A stretch of DNA of 64,000 nucleotides from Actinomycetes bacterium (GTDB lineage: Bacteria; Actinomycetota; Acidimicrobiia; Acidimicrobiales; RAAP-2): assembly GCA_021778895.1 (NCBI GenBank), contig JAJYBR010000002.1, positions 62,001 to 126,000 of the forward strand. Reading direction: 5' to 3'. The translations under genes and the position numbers were made by a program. Of this stretch, positions 15,262 to 24,034 are shown piece by piece (position 1 is the first letter of the stretch; each line of letters starts with the position of its first letter). A model generated the notes under the pieces. That model was not told the DNA's origin. It ran no database searches and saw only the letters and a program-made list of their open reading frames with translations.

Positions 15262-15336
15262 GGACCTGTGGTGCAGCTCGGAGTGCACGCCGCCCTGTCA
15301 AGGCGGAGGTCGCGGGTTCAAATCCCGTCAGGTCCG
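15262..15336 (+). tRNA. tRNA-Asp (GTC)
   Basis: The cloverleaf is complete: acceptor GGACCTG/CAGGTCC, anticodon stem CCGCC/GGCGG around loop CTGTCAA with anticodon GTC at 15297-15299, T-arm GCGGG-TTCAAAT-CCCGT, discriminator G. CCA is not encoded (CTC follows), unlike the next tRNA. Confidence 0.96.
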
Positions 15337-15362
15337 CTCGGCACCCTCGGGTGACGAGGTTT

Positions 15363-15438
15363 GGTCGAGTAGCTCAGTTGGTAGAGCACACGCCTGAAAA
15401 GCGTGGGGTCACCGGATCGACGCCGGTCTCGACCACCA
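15363..15438 (+). tRNA. tRNA-Phe (GAA), with encoded CCA and an unusual T-loop
   Basis: Acceptor GGTCGAG/CTCGACC, anticodon stem CACGC/GCGTG around CTGAAAA with anticodon GAA at 15396-15398, discriminator A, and CCA encoded at 15436-15438. The T-arm is ACCGG-ATCGACG-CCGGT: loop position 54 is A rather than the near-universal T, so the usual T54-A58 pair cannot form. All stems are otherwise perfect. Confidence 0.95.
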
Positions 15439-15443
15439 GAACC

Positions 15444-15995
15444 TCAGGCGCCTTCGAACGGCAGCCCGAGGTCGCCCGCGGTGAAGACGCTCACCGCCTC
15501 GAGGCCCTGGGCCGCGGCCAGCGCGCCGACGGTCCCGCCCCGATCCACCAGGGCGACCAGGCGCACCACCGTCGCCCCGAAGTCGCGCACCACCGCGGCC
15601 GCCTCGAGCAGGCTGGTCCCCCGGGTCACCGCGTCCTCGGTGATGACGACCCGGTCACCGGCCTCGAGCCAGCCGGCGATGCGGCCCCCGCCCCCGTGGT
15701 CCTTGACCTCCTTGCGCACCGAGAAGGCCCGCAGCGCCCGCCCGCGCGTGGCCGCCACGCCGGCGGTGATGAAGGTCACCGAGTCGGCGCCCATCGTCAA
15801 CCCGCCGAGCGCGGTCGCCGAGTCGGGGACCAGCGCGAGCACCAGCTCGGCCACGTCGACCATGACCGCCGGGTCACAGACGGTGCGCTTGGCGTCGATG
15901 AACCACGACGAGGTGCGCCCGGACTTCAAGGTGAAGGTCCCGTGGGCCACCGCGTGGGCCAGCAGGTGGTCGCGCACGCGCTCGCGCGCACTCAT
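15444..15995 (-). CDS. pyrE: Orotate phosphoribosyltransferase
   Basis: A 183-residue type I PRTase converting orotate and PRPP to OMP in pyrimidine synthesis. Motifs: FTLKSGRTSSWFIDAK for orotate, the LGGLTMGAD phosphate loop, SVRKEVKDHG flexible catalytic loop and the PRPP signature VVITEDAVTRGTS. The ATG overlaps the purM stop by 4 nt, so pyrE is co-translated with purM and purF, tying the PRPP-consuming steps of purine and pyrimidine synthesis together. Its 3' end lies 5 bases from the opposite-strand tRNA-Phe. Confidence 0.93.
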   Translation of the reverse strand: MSARERVRDHLLAHAVAHGTFTLKSGRTSSWFIDAKRTVCDPAVMVDVAELVLALVPDSATALGGLTMGADSVTFITAGVAATRGRALRAFSVRKEVKDHGGGGRIAGWLEAGDRVVITEDAVTRGTSLLEAAAVVRDFGATVVRLVALVDRGGTVGALAAAQGLEAVSVFTAGDLGLPFEGA

Positions 15996-17050
15996 CGCAC
16001 GTGCACCTTTCCCGTCCCGGGCGTGACCTGGCCGACGCGGGCCGCCGGGATGCCGGCCGCCTCGGCGACGGCCACCGCCGGGGCCGCCGACTCCGGGTCG
16101 GTCACCAGCACCAGGCCGAGTCCGCAGTTGAAGACCCGGACCATCTCGGCGGTGCTCACCGGGCCCCGCCGCTGGATCTCGAGGAAGATCTCGGGGGTGT
16201 CGACGTGGTCGAGCTCGACGACCGCGTCGCGGTCCGGGGGCAGCACCCGGGCCACGTTGCCGACGATCCCGCCGCCCGTGATGTGGGCCGCGGCGCGCAA
16301 CGCGTCGCCGAGGGCCGCGCGCACGGCCAGCACGGCGGGCGCGTAGATCACCGAGGGCGCGAGCAGCTCCTCGCCCAGCGTGTGGGGCGCCCCGGGGTAG
16401 GCCGGGGCGGCCAGGTCGGACCCCTCGCCCGCCAGCACCCGGCGCACCAGGGAGAAGCCGTTGGAGCGCAGGTTGGGCGAGGCCAGGGCGACCAGGGCGT
16501 CACCGTCTTTCACGCGGGCCGGGCCGAGCTCGGCGCCGCGCTCGAGGACCCCGACGGCAAATCCCGCCAGGTCCACCTCGTCGGGCGCCATGACCCCGGC
16601 GTGCTCGGCCGTCTCGCCACCCAGCAGCGCGGCCCCGGCCGTGCGGCAGCCCGCGGCGACGCCGGCCACCAGGGCCGCCTCACGCTCGGGGTCGAGGCGC
16701 CCCACCGCCACGTAGTCGAGCACGAAGAGGGGCTCGGCGCCCAGGCACACCAGGTCGTCGACCAGCATGGCGACGAGGTCGATGCCCACCGTGTCGTAGC
16801 GACGCAGGCGGCGCGCGATCTCCAGCTTGGTCCCCACGCCGTCGGCCGAGGCCACCAGCACGGGGTCGCGGTAGGCGCGCGGGACGCCGATCATGCCGGC
16901 GAAGCCGCCAATCCCGCCCAGCACCTCGGGGCGCGTCGCGGCGGCGGCCAGCGGCGCGAAGCGGGCGACCGCCGCGTCCCCGGCCGCGATGGAGACGCCC
17001 GCGGCGTCGTAGGTCAGCCCGCCGGAGCCCACGTCGAGCAGCCGGCTCAC
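15992..17050 (-). CDS. purM: Phosphoribosylformylglycinamidine cyclo-ligase (AIR synthetase)
   Basis: A 352-residue ATP-dependent enzyme closing the imidazole ring (FGAM to AIR). Motifs: GGFAGMIG, ASADGVGTKLEIA, GIDLVAMLVDDLV, GGETAEHAGVM, SNGFSLVRR and HITGGGIVGNVARVLP. The start is the GTG at 17050, which forms a GTGA overlap with the purF stop; a longer frame is antisense-free but runs into purF. It lies between purF and pyrE in one operon. Confidence 0.95.
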   Translation of the reverse strand: MSRLLDVGSGGLTYDAAGVSIAAGDAAVARFAPLAAAATRPEVLGGIGGFAGMIGVPRAYRDPVLVASADGVGTKLEIARRLRRYDTVGIDLVAMLVDDLVCLGAEPLFVLDYVAVGRLDPEREAALVAGVAAGCRTAGAALLGGETAEHAGVMAPDEVDLAGFAVGVLERGAELGPARVKDGDALVALASPNLRSNGFSLVRRVLAGEGSDLAAPAYPGAPHTLGEELLAPSVIYAPAVLAVRAALGDALRAAAHITGGGIVGNVARVLPPDRDAVVELDHVDTPEIFLEIQRRGPVSTAEMVRVFNCGLGLVLVTDPESAAPAVAVAEAAGIPAARVGQVTPGTGKVHVR

Positions 17051-18498
17051 CAGCGCCCCCGACTGGCGCCCACAGTCACCGGCACCGGGGCCGGGTAGTT
17101 CCCCGTCAGGCACGCGTCACAGCAGCCCTCGGCCACGCCGACCGCCCGGCGCAGGTCCTCGAGCGAGAGGAAGGCCAGGGAGTCAGCCCCGACGAACGCG
17201 CACATCCCGGCCAGGTCGAAGCGCGTGGCCAGCAGCTCGTCACGCGTGGGCGTGTCGATGCCGTAGTGGCACGGCCAGCCGAAGGGCGGCGAGGAGATCC
17301 GCAGGTGCACCTCGCGCGCGCCGGCGTCGCGCAGCATGCGCACCAGGGCGCGTGTGGTGGTGCCGCGCACCACCGAGTCGTCGACGACGACCAAGCGCTG
17401 GCCGGCGATCGTGTCGCGCAGCGGGTTGAGCTTGCGGCGCACCCCGGCCGCGCGCTGGTCCTGATCGGGGGTGATGAAGGTGCGGCCGATGTAGCGGTTC
17501 TTCACCAGGCCCTGGCCGAAGGGCGTGCCCGAGGCCTGGGCGTAGCCCTCGGCGGCCGGGATGCCCGAGTCGGGGACGCCGATCACCAGGTCGGCGGCGA
17601 CCGGGGCGGTCGCGGCCAGGAGCGAGCCCATGCGCCGGCGCGTCGAGTGGACCTGGTGGTCGAGCAGGTAGGCGTCGGGACGCGCGAAGTAGACGAACTC
17701 GAAGATGCACAGCCGCTGGGGGCCGGCCGCTGGCTCGAGGAGGCGCGTCGAGTCGGCCCCCGCGGCACGCAGGGTGACCATCTCGCCCGGGGCCACCTCG
17801 CGCACGAAGGTCGCGCCCATGACGTCGAGCGCCGGGGTCTCGGAGGCGACGACCCAGCCCGCCGGCGCCTCGGCGGGGCCCAGGCGCCCCAGGCACAGCG
17901 GCCGGAAGCCGTAGGGGTCGCGCACGGCGTAGATCGCGTCGGCCTCGGCGACGACCAGGGAGAAGGCGCCCTCGGCGCGGCGCAACACGTCGTGGAGCGC
18001 CTCGGGGAGGGTCGCCCCCGCCTCGACGACGCGCCCGATGAGCTCGGCCAGCAGGTCGGAGTCCGACAGGAGGCTGCGCGAGTCGAGGCCGGCGGCGTCG
18101 GCCAGCTCGTGGGTGTTGGTCAGGTTGCCGTTGTGGGCCAGGGCGAAGCCCGCGGGCCCGGCGGACCGGAAGGCCGGCTGGGCCGCCGTCCAGTTGGCCG
18201 ACCCCGAGGTCGAGTACCGGGTGTGGCCGATGGCCAGCGAGCCCTTCAGGGCCTGGAGGGTGTTCTCGGTGAAGACGTGGCTGACCAGCCCGTTGTCCTT
18301 GACCACGGTGATCTGGCGGCCGTCCGAGGCGGCCATGCCGGCCGACTCCTGGCCCCGGTGCTGGAGCGCGTAGAGGCCGTCGTAGCAGCCGTGGGCGACG
18401 TCGCGGCCGGGCGCGACCACCCCGACGACCCCGCAGGCCTCCTTCACCGGCGCACGGCCCCCGAGAATGTCGCCGCCTTCACTGGTCCAGTCTCGCAT
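17047..18498 (-). CDS. purF: Amidophosphoribosyltransferase
   Basis: A 483-residue glutamine-PRPP amidotransferase, first committed step of purine synthesis. The ATG at 18498 leaves a 21-residue propeptide before the nucleophile Cys22 (KEACGVVG), as expected for the cleaved, Bacillus-type enzyme. The PRPP motif VVVDDSVVRGTTT is present. Fe-S ligands fit that type: Cys in LCIFEFVYFARP, Cys in GWPCHYG and the pair in GCCDACLTG. It is transcribed divergently from the PHP phosphoesterase and coupled to purM. Confidence 0.95.
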   Translation of the reverse strand: MRDWTSEGGDILGGRAPVKEACGVVGVVAPGRDVAHGCYDGLYALQHRGQESAGMAASDGRQITVVKDNGLVSHVFTENTLQALKGSLAIGHTRYSTSGSANWTAAQPAFRSAGPAGFALAHNGNLTNTHELADAAGLDSRSLLSDSDLLAELIGRVVEAGATLPEALHDVLRRAEGAFSLVVAEADAIYAVRDPYGFRPLCLGRLGPAEAPAGWVVASETPALDVMGATFVREVAPGEMVTLRAAGADSTRLLEPAAGPQRLCIFEFVYFARPDAYLLDHQVHSTRRRMGSLLAATAPVAADLVIGVPDSGIPAAEGYAQASGTPFGQGLVKNRYIGRTFITPDQDQRAAGVRRKLNPLRDTIAGQRLVVVDDSVVRGTTTRALVRMLRDAGAREVHLRISSPPFGWPCHYGIDTPTRDELLATRFDLAGMCAFVGADSLAFLSLEDLRRAVGVAEGCCDACLTGNYPAPVPVTVGASRGRW

Positions 18499-18530
18499 AC
18501 CGGACGCCCGACCACGACGGCTGGGCTGAC

Positions 18531-18536
18531 TACGCT
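18531..18536 (+). promoter_or_regulatory. -10 box, leaderless promoter of the PHP gene
   Basis: TACGCT ends 7 nt before the ATG at 18544 in the 45-bp purF/PHP divergent gap. Confidence 0.55.
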
Positions 18537-18543
18537 GCTTTCG

Positions 18544-19485
18544 ATGATCGACCTGCACACCCACTCGACCTACTCGGACGGCTCGGATTCGCCTTCCGAG
18601 TTGGCCCGTCGGGCGCGCGAGGCCGGGCTGCACGCCATCGCGCTCACCGACCACGACACGATCGCCGGTCACGAGGAGATGGCGGCCGCCTGCGCGACCG
18701 AGGGCGTCGACTTCGTGCCCGGCCTCGAGGTGTCCCTGCGCGACACCGAGTTCCCCAAGCGCCTCCCCGACGGCTCGACCATCGCGCGCAACGTGCACGT
18801 GCTGGCCTACTTCGTGCCCGCGGATCCGACCCACCCGATCCACGAGAGCCTGGCCGAGCTGCGCGCCGACCGCGACGTGCGCAACGTGGAGCTGGTCGCG
18901 GTGCTGCGCGAGCAGGGCTTCACGCGCCTGGACCTCGACTACCTGGCGGGCCTGGCGGGCTCGGTGCACTCGGTCGGGCGCCCGCACTTCGCGCGCGCCA
19001 TGTTCGAGCTGCACCCCGAGATCGTGGGTCCGCGCACCGTGGAGTCGTGGAACCAGCTCTTCCGCGACTGGCTGGGCGTGGACGGCCGCGCCTACATCCC
19101 CAAGGCCTCCATCACCGTCGCCTCGTTCCTCGAGGCCGTCGCCGGCTCGGGCGTCGTGGTGTCGATCGCTCACCCCCTCGACAACTACCTCGACGACCAG
19201 CCCCTCGCGGCGGCGTCCCGGGTGATGCCCGCCGTCTTGGAGTCCCTGGCCGCCCGCGGCGTCACCGGGGTCGAGGCCTACTACGGCAGCCTCGACGAGG
19301 CGACGCGCCAGCTCATGGTCCACCTGACCCGCCAGGCCGGACTGGTACCGACGGGCGGCTCGGACTACCACGGCAGCTACAAGACCGACATCGCCCTCGG
19401 CCGCGGGCGCACCGGCGATCTGGCCGTGCCCGACAGCGTGCTCGACGAGCTGCGCCGCGCCCACGCCGCGGCCCTGGTGTCCTGA
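18544..19485 (+). CDS. PHP-domain metal-dependent phosphoesterase
   Basis: A 313-residue polymerase-and-histidinol-phosphatase fold. Metal ligands are visible: DLHTHSTYSDG at the N-terminus, LTDHDT, a middle Glu in PGLEVS, VSIAHP, and C-terminal GGSDYHG. Related enzymes (YciV/RnaAM and Trp-operon RNase types) hydrolyse nucleotides or short RNA, but the activity here is not assignable. The frame extends far upstream antisense to purF; ATG 18544 is preferred for its -10 spacing and because MIDLHTHS is the family start. Confidence 0.85.
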   Translation: MIDLHTHSTYSDGSDSPSELARRAREAGLHAIALTDHDTIAGHEEMAAACATEGVDFVPGLEVSLRDTEFPKRLPDGSTIARNVHVLAYFVPADPTHPIHESLAELRADRDVRNVELVAVLREQGFTRLDLDYLAGLAGSVHSVGRPHFARAMFELHPEIVGPRTVESWNQLFRDWLGVDGRAYIPKASITVASFLEAVAGSGVVVSIAHPLDNYLDDQPLAAASRVMPAVLESLAARGVTGVEAYYGSLDEATRQLMVHLTRQAGLVPTGGSDYHGSYKTDIALGRGRTGDLAVPDSVLDELRRAHAAALVS

Positions 19486-19528
19486 GCCATGGGCGCTCCG
19501 CGCCTCGACGTGCTGACCTGAGGGGCCC

Positions 19529-20467
19529 GTGCCGGCACGTCACCGACGACGCGGGGTCCACCGCGGCGCGTGGGGCAGCGCGCTGGCCCTCTTGGTCGCG
19601 GCGAGTGCCCTGATCGCCTGGTCGGCGTCGCGGGACCCCGCAGACCCGGGGGCGACCGCGACGACCAGCGCGCCCCCGTCCACCGCCACCACCACGTCAG
19701 TCGCCGTGACGACCACCGCGCCCGCGCCCGCGACGACGGCACCACCGCGGGCCCGCATCCAGAACCCCTTCACCACCCCGGCCGCGCGGGCCTTCCTCGC
19801 GGGCGTCACCGGCAACCTGACGGCCGGCGTCTACGACCTGACCAGCCACGTCACCTACCTCTACCGCCCCGGGATCCCCGAGTACACGGCCTCCTTGGTC
19901 AAGATCGACATCCTGGCGACCTTGCTCCACGAGGCCCAGGTCGCCGGCCACCCCCTGAGCGCGCGCCAGCAGCGCTTCGCCACCTCGATGATCGAGGCCT
20001 CCTCCAATCCGGCCGCCTCGGTGCTGTGGGCCCAGGCCGGGGGCCGCGACGCGGTGGCCGCCTTCGACCAGGCGGTCGGCATGACCCAGACGATCCCCAG
20101 CTGGACGTGGGGCGCCATCGCGACCACCCCGCGCGACCAGCTGCGGCTGCTGCGCGTCATCACCCAGCCCAACGCGCTCCTGGGCCCGGCGGCCCGGGCC
20201 TACGAGGGGTCCCTCATGGCCCAGGTCGTGGGGTTCGAGCGCTTCGGGGTGGGCTGGGGTGTGCGCGCGGGGGCAGTCGTCGAGATGAAGGACGGCTGGT
20301 ACCACGAGCCCCGCGTGGGCTGGCAGGTCAACAGCGCCGGCCTGGTGCGCGAGGGCGCGCGCGCCTACCTGGTCGCGATGATGATCAATCGCGGGCCCTC
20401 CGAGGGCGCCGACATGACGACGCTGACCACGCTCGCGCACCTCATCGACCAGGGCCTGCGGCCCTGA
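19529..20467 (+). CDS. Secreted class A beta-lactamase-fold serine hydrolase
   Basis: A 312-residue exported protein: an N-terminal membrane anchor or signal (about 13-32), a Thr/Ala-rich linker (41-75), then a penicillin-binding-fold domain. The catalytic Ser-x-x-Lys is Ser122-Leu-Val-Lys125 and the SxN motif is Ser158-Ser-Asn160. The expected KTG triad appears as Lys-Asp-Gly (MKDGWYHEP). The modified triad suggests a peptidoglycan-related or other esterase rather than a true beta-lactamase, but resistance activity cannot be excluded. GTG start with a weak AGGGG site; 43 nt after the PHP gene. Confidence 0.78.
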   Translation: MPARHRRRGVHRGAWGSALALLVAASALIAWSASRDPADPGATATTSAPPSTATTTSVAVTTTAPAPATTAPPRARIQNPFTTPAARAFLAGVTGNLTAGVYDLTSHVTYLYRPGIPEYTASLVKIDILATLLHEAQVAGHPLSARQQRFATSMIEASSNPAASVLWAQAGGRDAVAAFDQAVGMTQTIPSWTWGAIATTPRDQLRLLRVITQPNALLGPAARAYEGSLMAQVVGFERFGVGWGVRAGAVVEMKDGWYHEPRVGWQVNSAGLVREGARAYLVAMMINRGPSEGADMTTLTTLAHLIDQGLRP

Positions 20468-21709
20468 TCAGCCTCCCTCGGCCGCGTAGGTGCCGGCGGT
20501 CGTGGGGAACAGGGCCTTGACGACCTTGAAGTGCGAGACGTCGGTCGTGCCGTCGGAGTGCAGGTTGATCAGGGCGTCGCGCAGGAACTTCTCGACGCCG
20601 ACCTCGAGCATCGCGCCGTAGCCCCCGTGGAGCTCGACGGCGTGCTGGCACACCGCGACGATCTCGCGGGCGGCGAACACCTTGGCCATGTTGGCCAGCG
20701 CGTCGACCTCGGGCCAGCCCTCATCGACCGCGCGCGCCGCGTGGCGCAGGAGCGCGGCCACGGCCTCGAGGCGCGTGGCCATGTCGGCGATGCGCCAGGC
20801 GACCGCCTGGTGCTCGATGAGCGGCCGGCCGCCCTGGACGCGGTCGTGGACCCAGGCGACGGTCTCCTCGTAGGCACCCAGACCGATGCCCAGGCTCTTG
20901 GCCGCGACGAGCACCTTGCCGGGGCGAAAGTAGATGCCCGCCTGGGCGAGCGCCACCCCCTCGACCAGCAGGTGGTCGGCTGGCACGGCGCAGTCGGTGA
21001 AGGTGATCTCCCCGTTGTTCATGAAGCGCCCGCCGATGGTCTCGTTGCAGCGCGTCACCTCCAGGCCCGGCGTGTCGCGCGGCACCAGGAACGACGAGGT
21101 CCCCCGCGACATCGGCTGGTCGTCGTCGGTCGTGGCGTAGACGACGTAGAGCGTCGCGTCGTAGCCGTTCGAGATGAACTGCTTGCGCCCGTTGATCACC
21201 CAGGTGTCGCCGCGGCGCTCGGCCCGGGTGTCCATGTTGGTCGCGACGACGTCGTAGGGGAGCCAGCGGTCCGAGGCCCCGCGCGGCTCGGTCAGGCAGT
21301 GGGCCATCAGGAACTGGGGCTCGGCCAGGTAGCGCGCGAACCAGTGGGCCTGGAGCTCCTCGGTCGCGAAGCGCCCCAGCAGCACGCTGATCTTCCAGTT
21401 CTGGACCAGCTTGTCGGCCAGCCCCGAGTCGCCCCGGGCGATCTCGGCCGCGACCATGGCCAGGGTCTGGGAGGCCGTCGCCGGGTCGAGGGGGACGCCG
21501 CCGAAGCGCTCGGGCACCCCGAGCGCGCGCAGCCCGGCGGCGTCGGCCTCCTCGAGCAGGTGCGGGGCCAGGCGTCGGGTCGGGTCCATCTCCCACTCGC
21601 GCAAGCGGTCCGCGGCGATGAAGGGCCGCACCACGGTGTCCACGTAGCGGCGCACCGTCTCGCGCATGGCGCGCTGCTCGTCACTCAGATACGACGCATC
21701 GGCAACCAT
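20468..21709 (-). CDS. Acyl-CoA dehydrogenase
   Basis: A 413-residue acyl-CoA dehydrogenase. Motifs: AHCLTEPRGASDR (flavin loop, with Arg-Gly where Pro-Asp is common), VINGRKQFISNG, the family stretch FGIG-like SLGIGLGAYEETVAWV, and HGGYGAMLEVGVEKFLRDALI near the C-terminus. The ATG at 21709 has a GGGAGGGA ribosome site; upstream extension overlaps purL antisense. It stops right where the serine hydrolase stops (convergent). A role in fatty- or dicarboxylic-acid breakdown is inferred, with no pathway neighbours. Confidence 0.9.
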   Translation of the reverse strand: MVADASYLSDEQRAMRETVRRYVDTVVRPFIAADRLREWEMDPTRRLAPHLLEEADAAGLRALGVPERFGGVPLDPATASQTLAMVAAEIARGDSGLADKLVQNWKISVLLGRFATEELQAHWFARYLAEPQFLMAHCLTEPRGASDRWLPYDVVATNMDTRAERRGDTWVINGRKQFISNGYDATLYVVYATTDDDQPMSRGTSSFLVPRDTPGLEVTRCNETIGGRFMNNGEITFTDCAVPADHLLVEGVALAQAGIYFRPGKVLVAAKSLGIGLGAYEETVAWVHDRVQGGRPLIEHQAVAWRIADMATRLEAVAALLRHAARAVDEGWPEVDALANMAKVFAAREIVAVCQHAVELHGGYGAMLEVGVEKFLRDALINLHSDGTTDVSHFKVVKALFPTTAGTYAAEGG

Positions 21710-21743
21710 CGTCCCTCCCCCCGGGGTGACTCCGGCTTGGACC

Positions 21744-23990
21744 CTACGCCAGGTCGAGGGCCTCGGGGAGCGCGCGGTCCCGGCGGGTGGCCAGGGGTGC
21801 CAGCGCCACGTCGAGGGGGCCGACGCTGATGCGGTCGCCGCCCGCGGTGCCGAGCACCTCGGCGTCCACGCCGGCCGCCCGCGCGCGCGCCAGCAGGCCG
21901 GCCGCGTCACTCGTCGCCACGACGAAGCGCCCGGGATGCTCGCTGAAGAGCTCGGCGGGCTCCGCCAGCGCCACGCGCACGCCGACACCAGCGACCACGG
22001 CCATCTCGGCCAAGGCGACGGCGAGTCCCCCGCCCGCCACGTCGTGGACCCCGTGCAGGCCCCGGTCCTCGCCGGCCGTGACGGCCGCCACCTCGGCGGC
22101 CACGAAGGCACTGGCCGCGCGCGACGCCGCGTAGTCCGGGAGGACTGGGCGGCCGCCCCGGGCTCCGTGCAGCGCCGCCCAGGCGGTGCCGGCCAGGGGG
22201 AACGGTACCGCACCGGCGGCCCGGCGCGACCCGACCAGGACCACCGCGTCGTCGGCGCGCAGGGCCCAGCCCGGGGGCGGCGCGACGACCTGGTCGACCA
22301 GGCCCAGGACCCCGAGCACCGGGGTCGGGTCGATGTCGACGCCGCGCGACTCGTTGTAGAGCGAGACGTTGCCGCCGATCACTGGCAGGTCGTAGGCGCG
22401 GCAGGCCTCGGCCAGCCCGTCGACGGTCTCGGAGAGCTGCCACATGACCTCGGGGTGCTCGGGGTTCCCGAAGTTGAGGCAGTTGACGACGGCCTGCGGG
22501 GTGGCGCCCACGCAGGCCAGGTTGGCCACCGACTCGACCAGCGTCAGCGCGACGCCCCGGGCCGGGTCGAGCGCGCACCAGCGCGGGTTGGAGTCGGTCG
22601 TCAGGCCGAGCCCGCGCTCCGAGGCGGGCAGGCCGGGCCCGCCCAGGCGCAGCAGCGAGGCGTCGCGGCCCGGGCCCACGACCGTGTTCAAGAAGAGCTG
22701 CGAGTCGTACTGCCGGTAGACCCAGGCCGGGTCGACCAGCAGGGCGGCCAGGTCGGCCGCCGGGTCGACCAGGGCCGCGGGGTCAGGTTCGTCGGCCCAG
22801 CGGGCGGCCAGACCCGCCGGCTCGCGGCGGGGCCGGTCGTAGAGCGGCGCCTCGTCGGCCAGCGAGGCGGCCGGCATCTCGGCCAGCACCGGCCCGTCCA
22901 GCCCGTCCCGCACGCGCAGCCAGCCCACGGTGCGTCCCGCCGCGTCGGACTCGGCGCCCCGCACGCGGCCCACGACCGTCGCGCGGACCTCCCAGCGCGC
23001 GCACAGCGCCGCCACCGCCCCCCAGCTCTCCGGGGTCACGATGGCCAGCATCCGCTCCTGGCTCTCGGAGGTCATGATCTCGGCGGGGTCCATGCCCGCC
23101 TCGCGCAGGGGCACGGCCCGTACGTCGACGTCCATCCCGACCCCGCCGCGCGCGGCCGTCTCGGAGGTCGCACAGATCAGCCCGGCGCCCCCGAGGTCCT
23201 GGATGCCCACGACCAGACCGGCGTCGAGCAGGGCCAGGCACGCCTCGATGAGGCGCTTCTCCTCGTAGGGGTCGCCCACCTGGACGCTCGGCCGCTTGGC
23301 CGCGTCGGCGGCCTCGGCCCCGAAGCCCGCCGAGGCCAGCACCGAGACGCCGCCGATCCCGTCGCGACCGGTGGTCGAGCCGAGCAGGACGGCCAGGTTG
23401 CCCGGGCCCGAGGCGATGCCCAGCACCAGGCGGCTGACCGGCAGGGCCCCCGCGCACAGCACGTTGACCAGCGGGTTGCCCGTGTAGGTCGGGTCGAAGG
23501 TCAGCTCGCCGCCGACCGTCGGCACGCCCACCGAGTTTCCGTAGCCCGAGACCCCCGCGACCACGCCCTCGACGAGCCAGCGCTGGCGCGCGTCGTCGGG
23601 CGGGCCGAAGAAGAGCGGGTCCATCACGGCGAGCGGCCGCGCGCCCATGGTGAAGACGTCGCGCAGGATCCCCCCGACGCCGGTCGCGGCTCCCTGGTAG
23701 GGCTCGATGGCCGAGGGATGGTTGTGGCTCTCGATGCGCACCGCGACGGCGATGCCGTCGCCCGCGTCGATGACCCCGGCATTCTCGCCCGGACCGACGA
23801 GGACGCGCTCACCGGTCGTGGGCAGCCGGCGCAGGTGCAGGCGCGACGACTTGTAGGAGCAGTGCTCGCTCCACATCACGCCGTAGCAGGACAGCTCCAA
23901 GAAGTTGGGCTCGCGCCCGAGGACCTCGACGATGGCGTCGAGCTCGTCGTCGGTCAGCCCGAGGGCGCGGTGCGGCGGCTCCTGGGTCAC
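21744..23990 (-). CDS. purL: Phosphoribosylformylglycinamidine synthase large subunit
   Basis: A 748-residue small-type PurL, the ATP-binding synthetase part of the PurLQS complex (FGAR to FGAM). Visible blocks: SEHCSYKSSR, GPGENAGVID, RIESHNHPSAIEPYQGAATGVGG, RDVFTMGARP, GGELTFDP and the C-terminal half-repeat with GGGLAVALAEM. The start is put at the second of two GTG codons because TAGGTT ends exactly 6 nt before it; the alternative GTG 23993 adds one residue. It is separated from purSQ by two unrelated genes, so it seems to have its own promoter. Confidence 0.95.
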   Translation of the reverse strand: MTQEPPHRALGLTDDELDAIVEVLGREPNFLELSCYGVMWSEHCSYKSSRLHLRRLPTTGERVLVGPGENAGVIDAGDGIAVAVRIESHNHPSAIEPYQGAATGVGGILRDVFTMGARPLAVMDPLFFGPPDDARQRWLVEGVVAGVSGYGNSVGVPTVGGELTFDPTYTGNPLVNVLCAGALPVSRLVLGIASGPGNLAVLLGSTTGRDGIGGVSVLASAGFGAEAADAAKRPSVQVGDPYEEKRLIEACLALLDAGLVVGIQDLGGAGLICATSETAARGGVGMDVDVRAVPLREAGMDPAEIMTSESQERMLAIVTPESWGAVAALCARWEVRATVVGRVRGAESDAAGRTVGWLRVRDGLDGPVLAEMPAASLADEAPLYDRPRREPAGLAARWADEPDPAALVDPAADLAALLVDPAWVYRQYDSQLFLNTVVGPGRDASLLRLGGPGLPASERGLGLTTDSNPRWCALDPARGVALTLVESVANLACVGATPQAVVNCLNFGNPEHPEVMWQLSETVDGLAEACRAYDLPVIGGNVSLYNESRGVDIDPTPVLGVLGLVDQVVAPPPGWALRADDAVVLVGSRRAAGAVPFPLAGTAWAALHGARGGRPVLPDYAASRAASAFVAAEVAAVTAGEDRGLHGVHDVAGGGLAVALAEMAVVAGVGVRVALAEPAELFSEHPGRFVVATSDAAGLLARARAAGVDAEVLGTAGGDRISVGPLDVALAPLATRRDRALPEALDLA

Positions 23991-23996
23991 CACTCC

Positions 23997-24002
23997 AACC
24001 TA
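23997..24002 (-). promoter_or_regulatory. -10 box, leaderless promoter of purL
   Basis: TAGGTT on the minus strand ends 6 nt before the purL GTG at 23990, supporting independent, leaderless transcription of purL. Confidence 0.45.
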
Positions 24003-24034
24003 CGCGACCGGCTGCGAACCCCGCGAAGCCGGGC

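Noticed and set aside
17047-19464. 805-residue PurF reading frame
   Set aside because: Residues upstream of the ATG at 18498 are antisense to the PHP gene and are not PurF-like.
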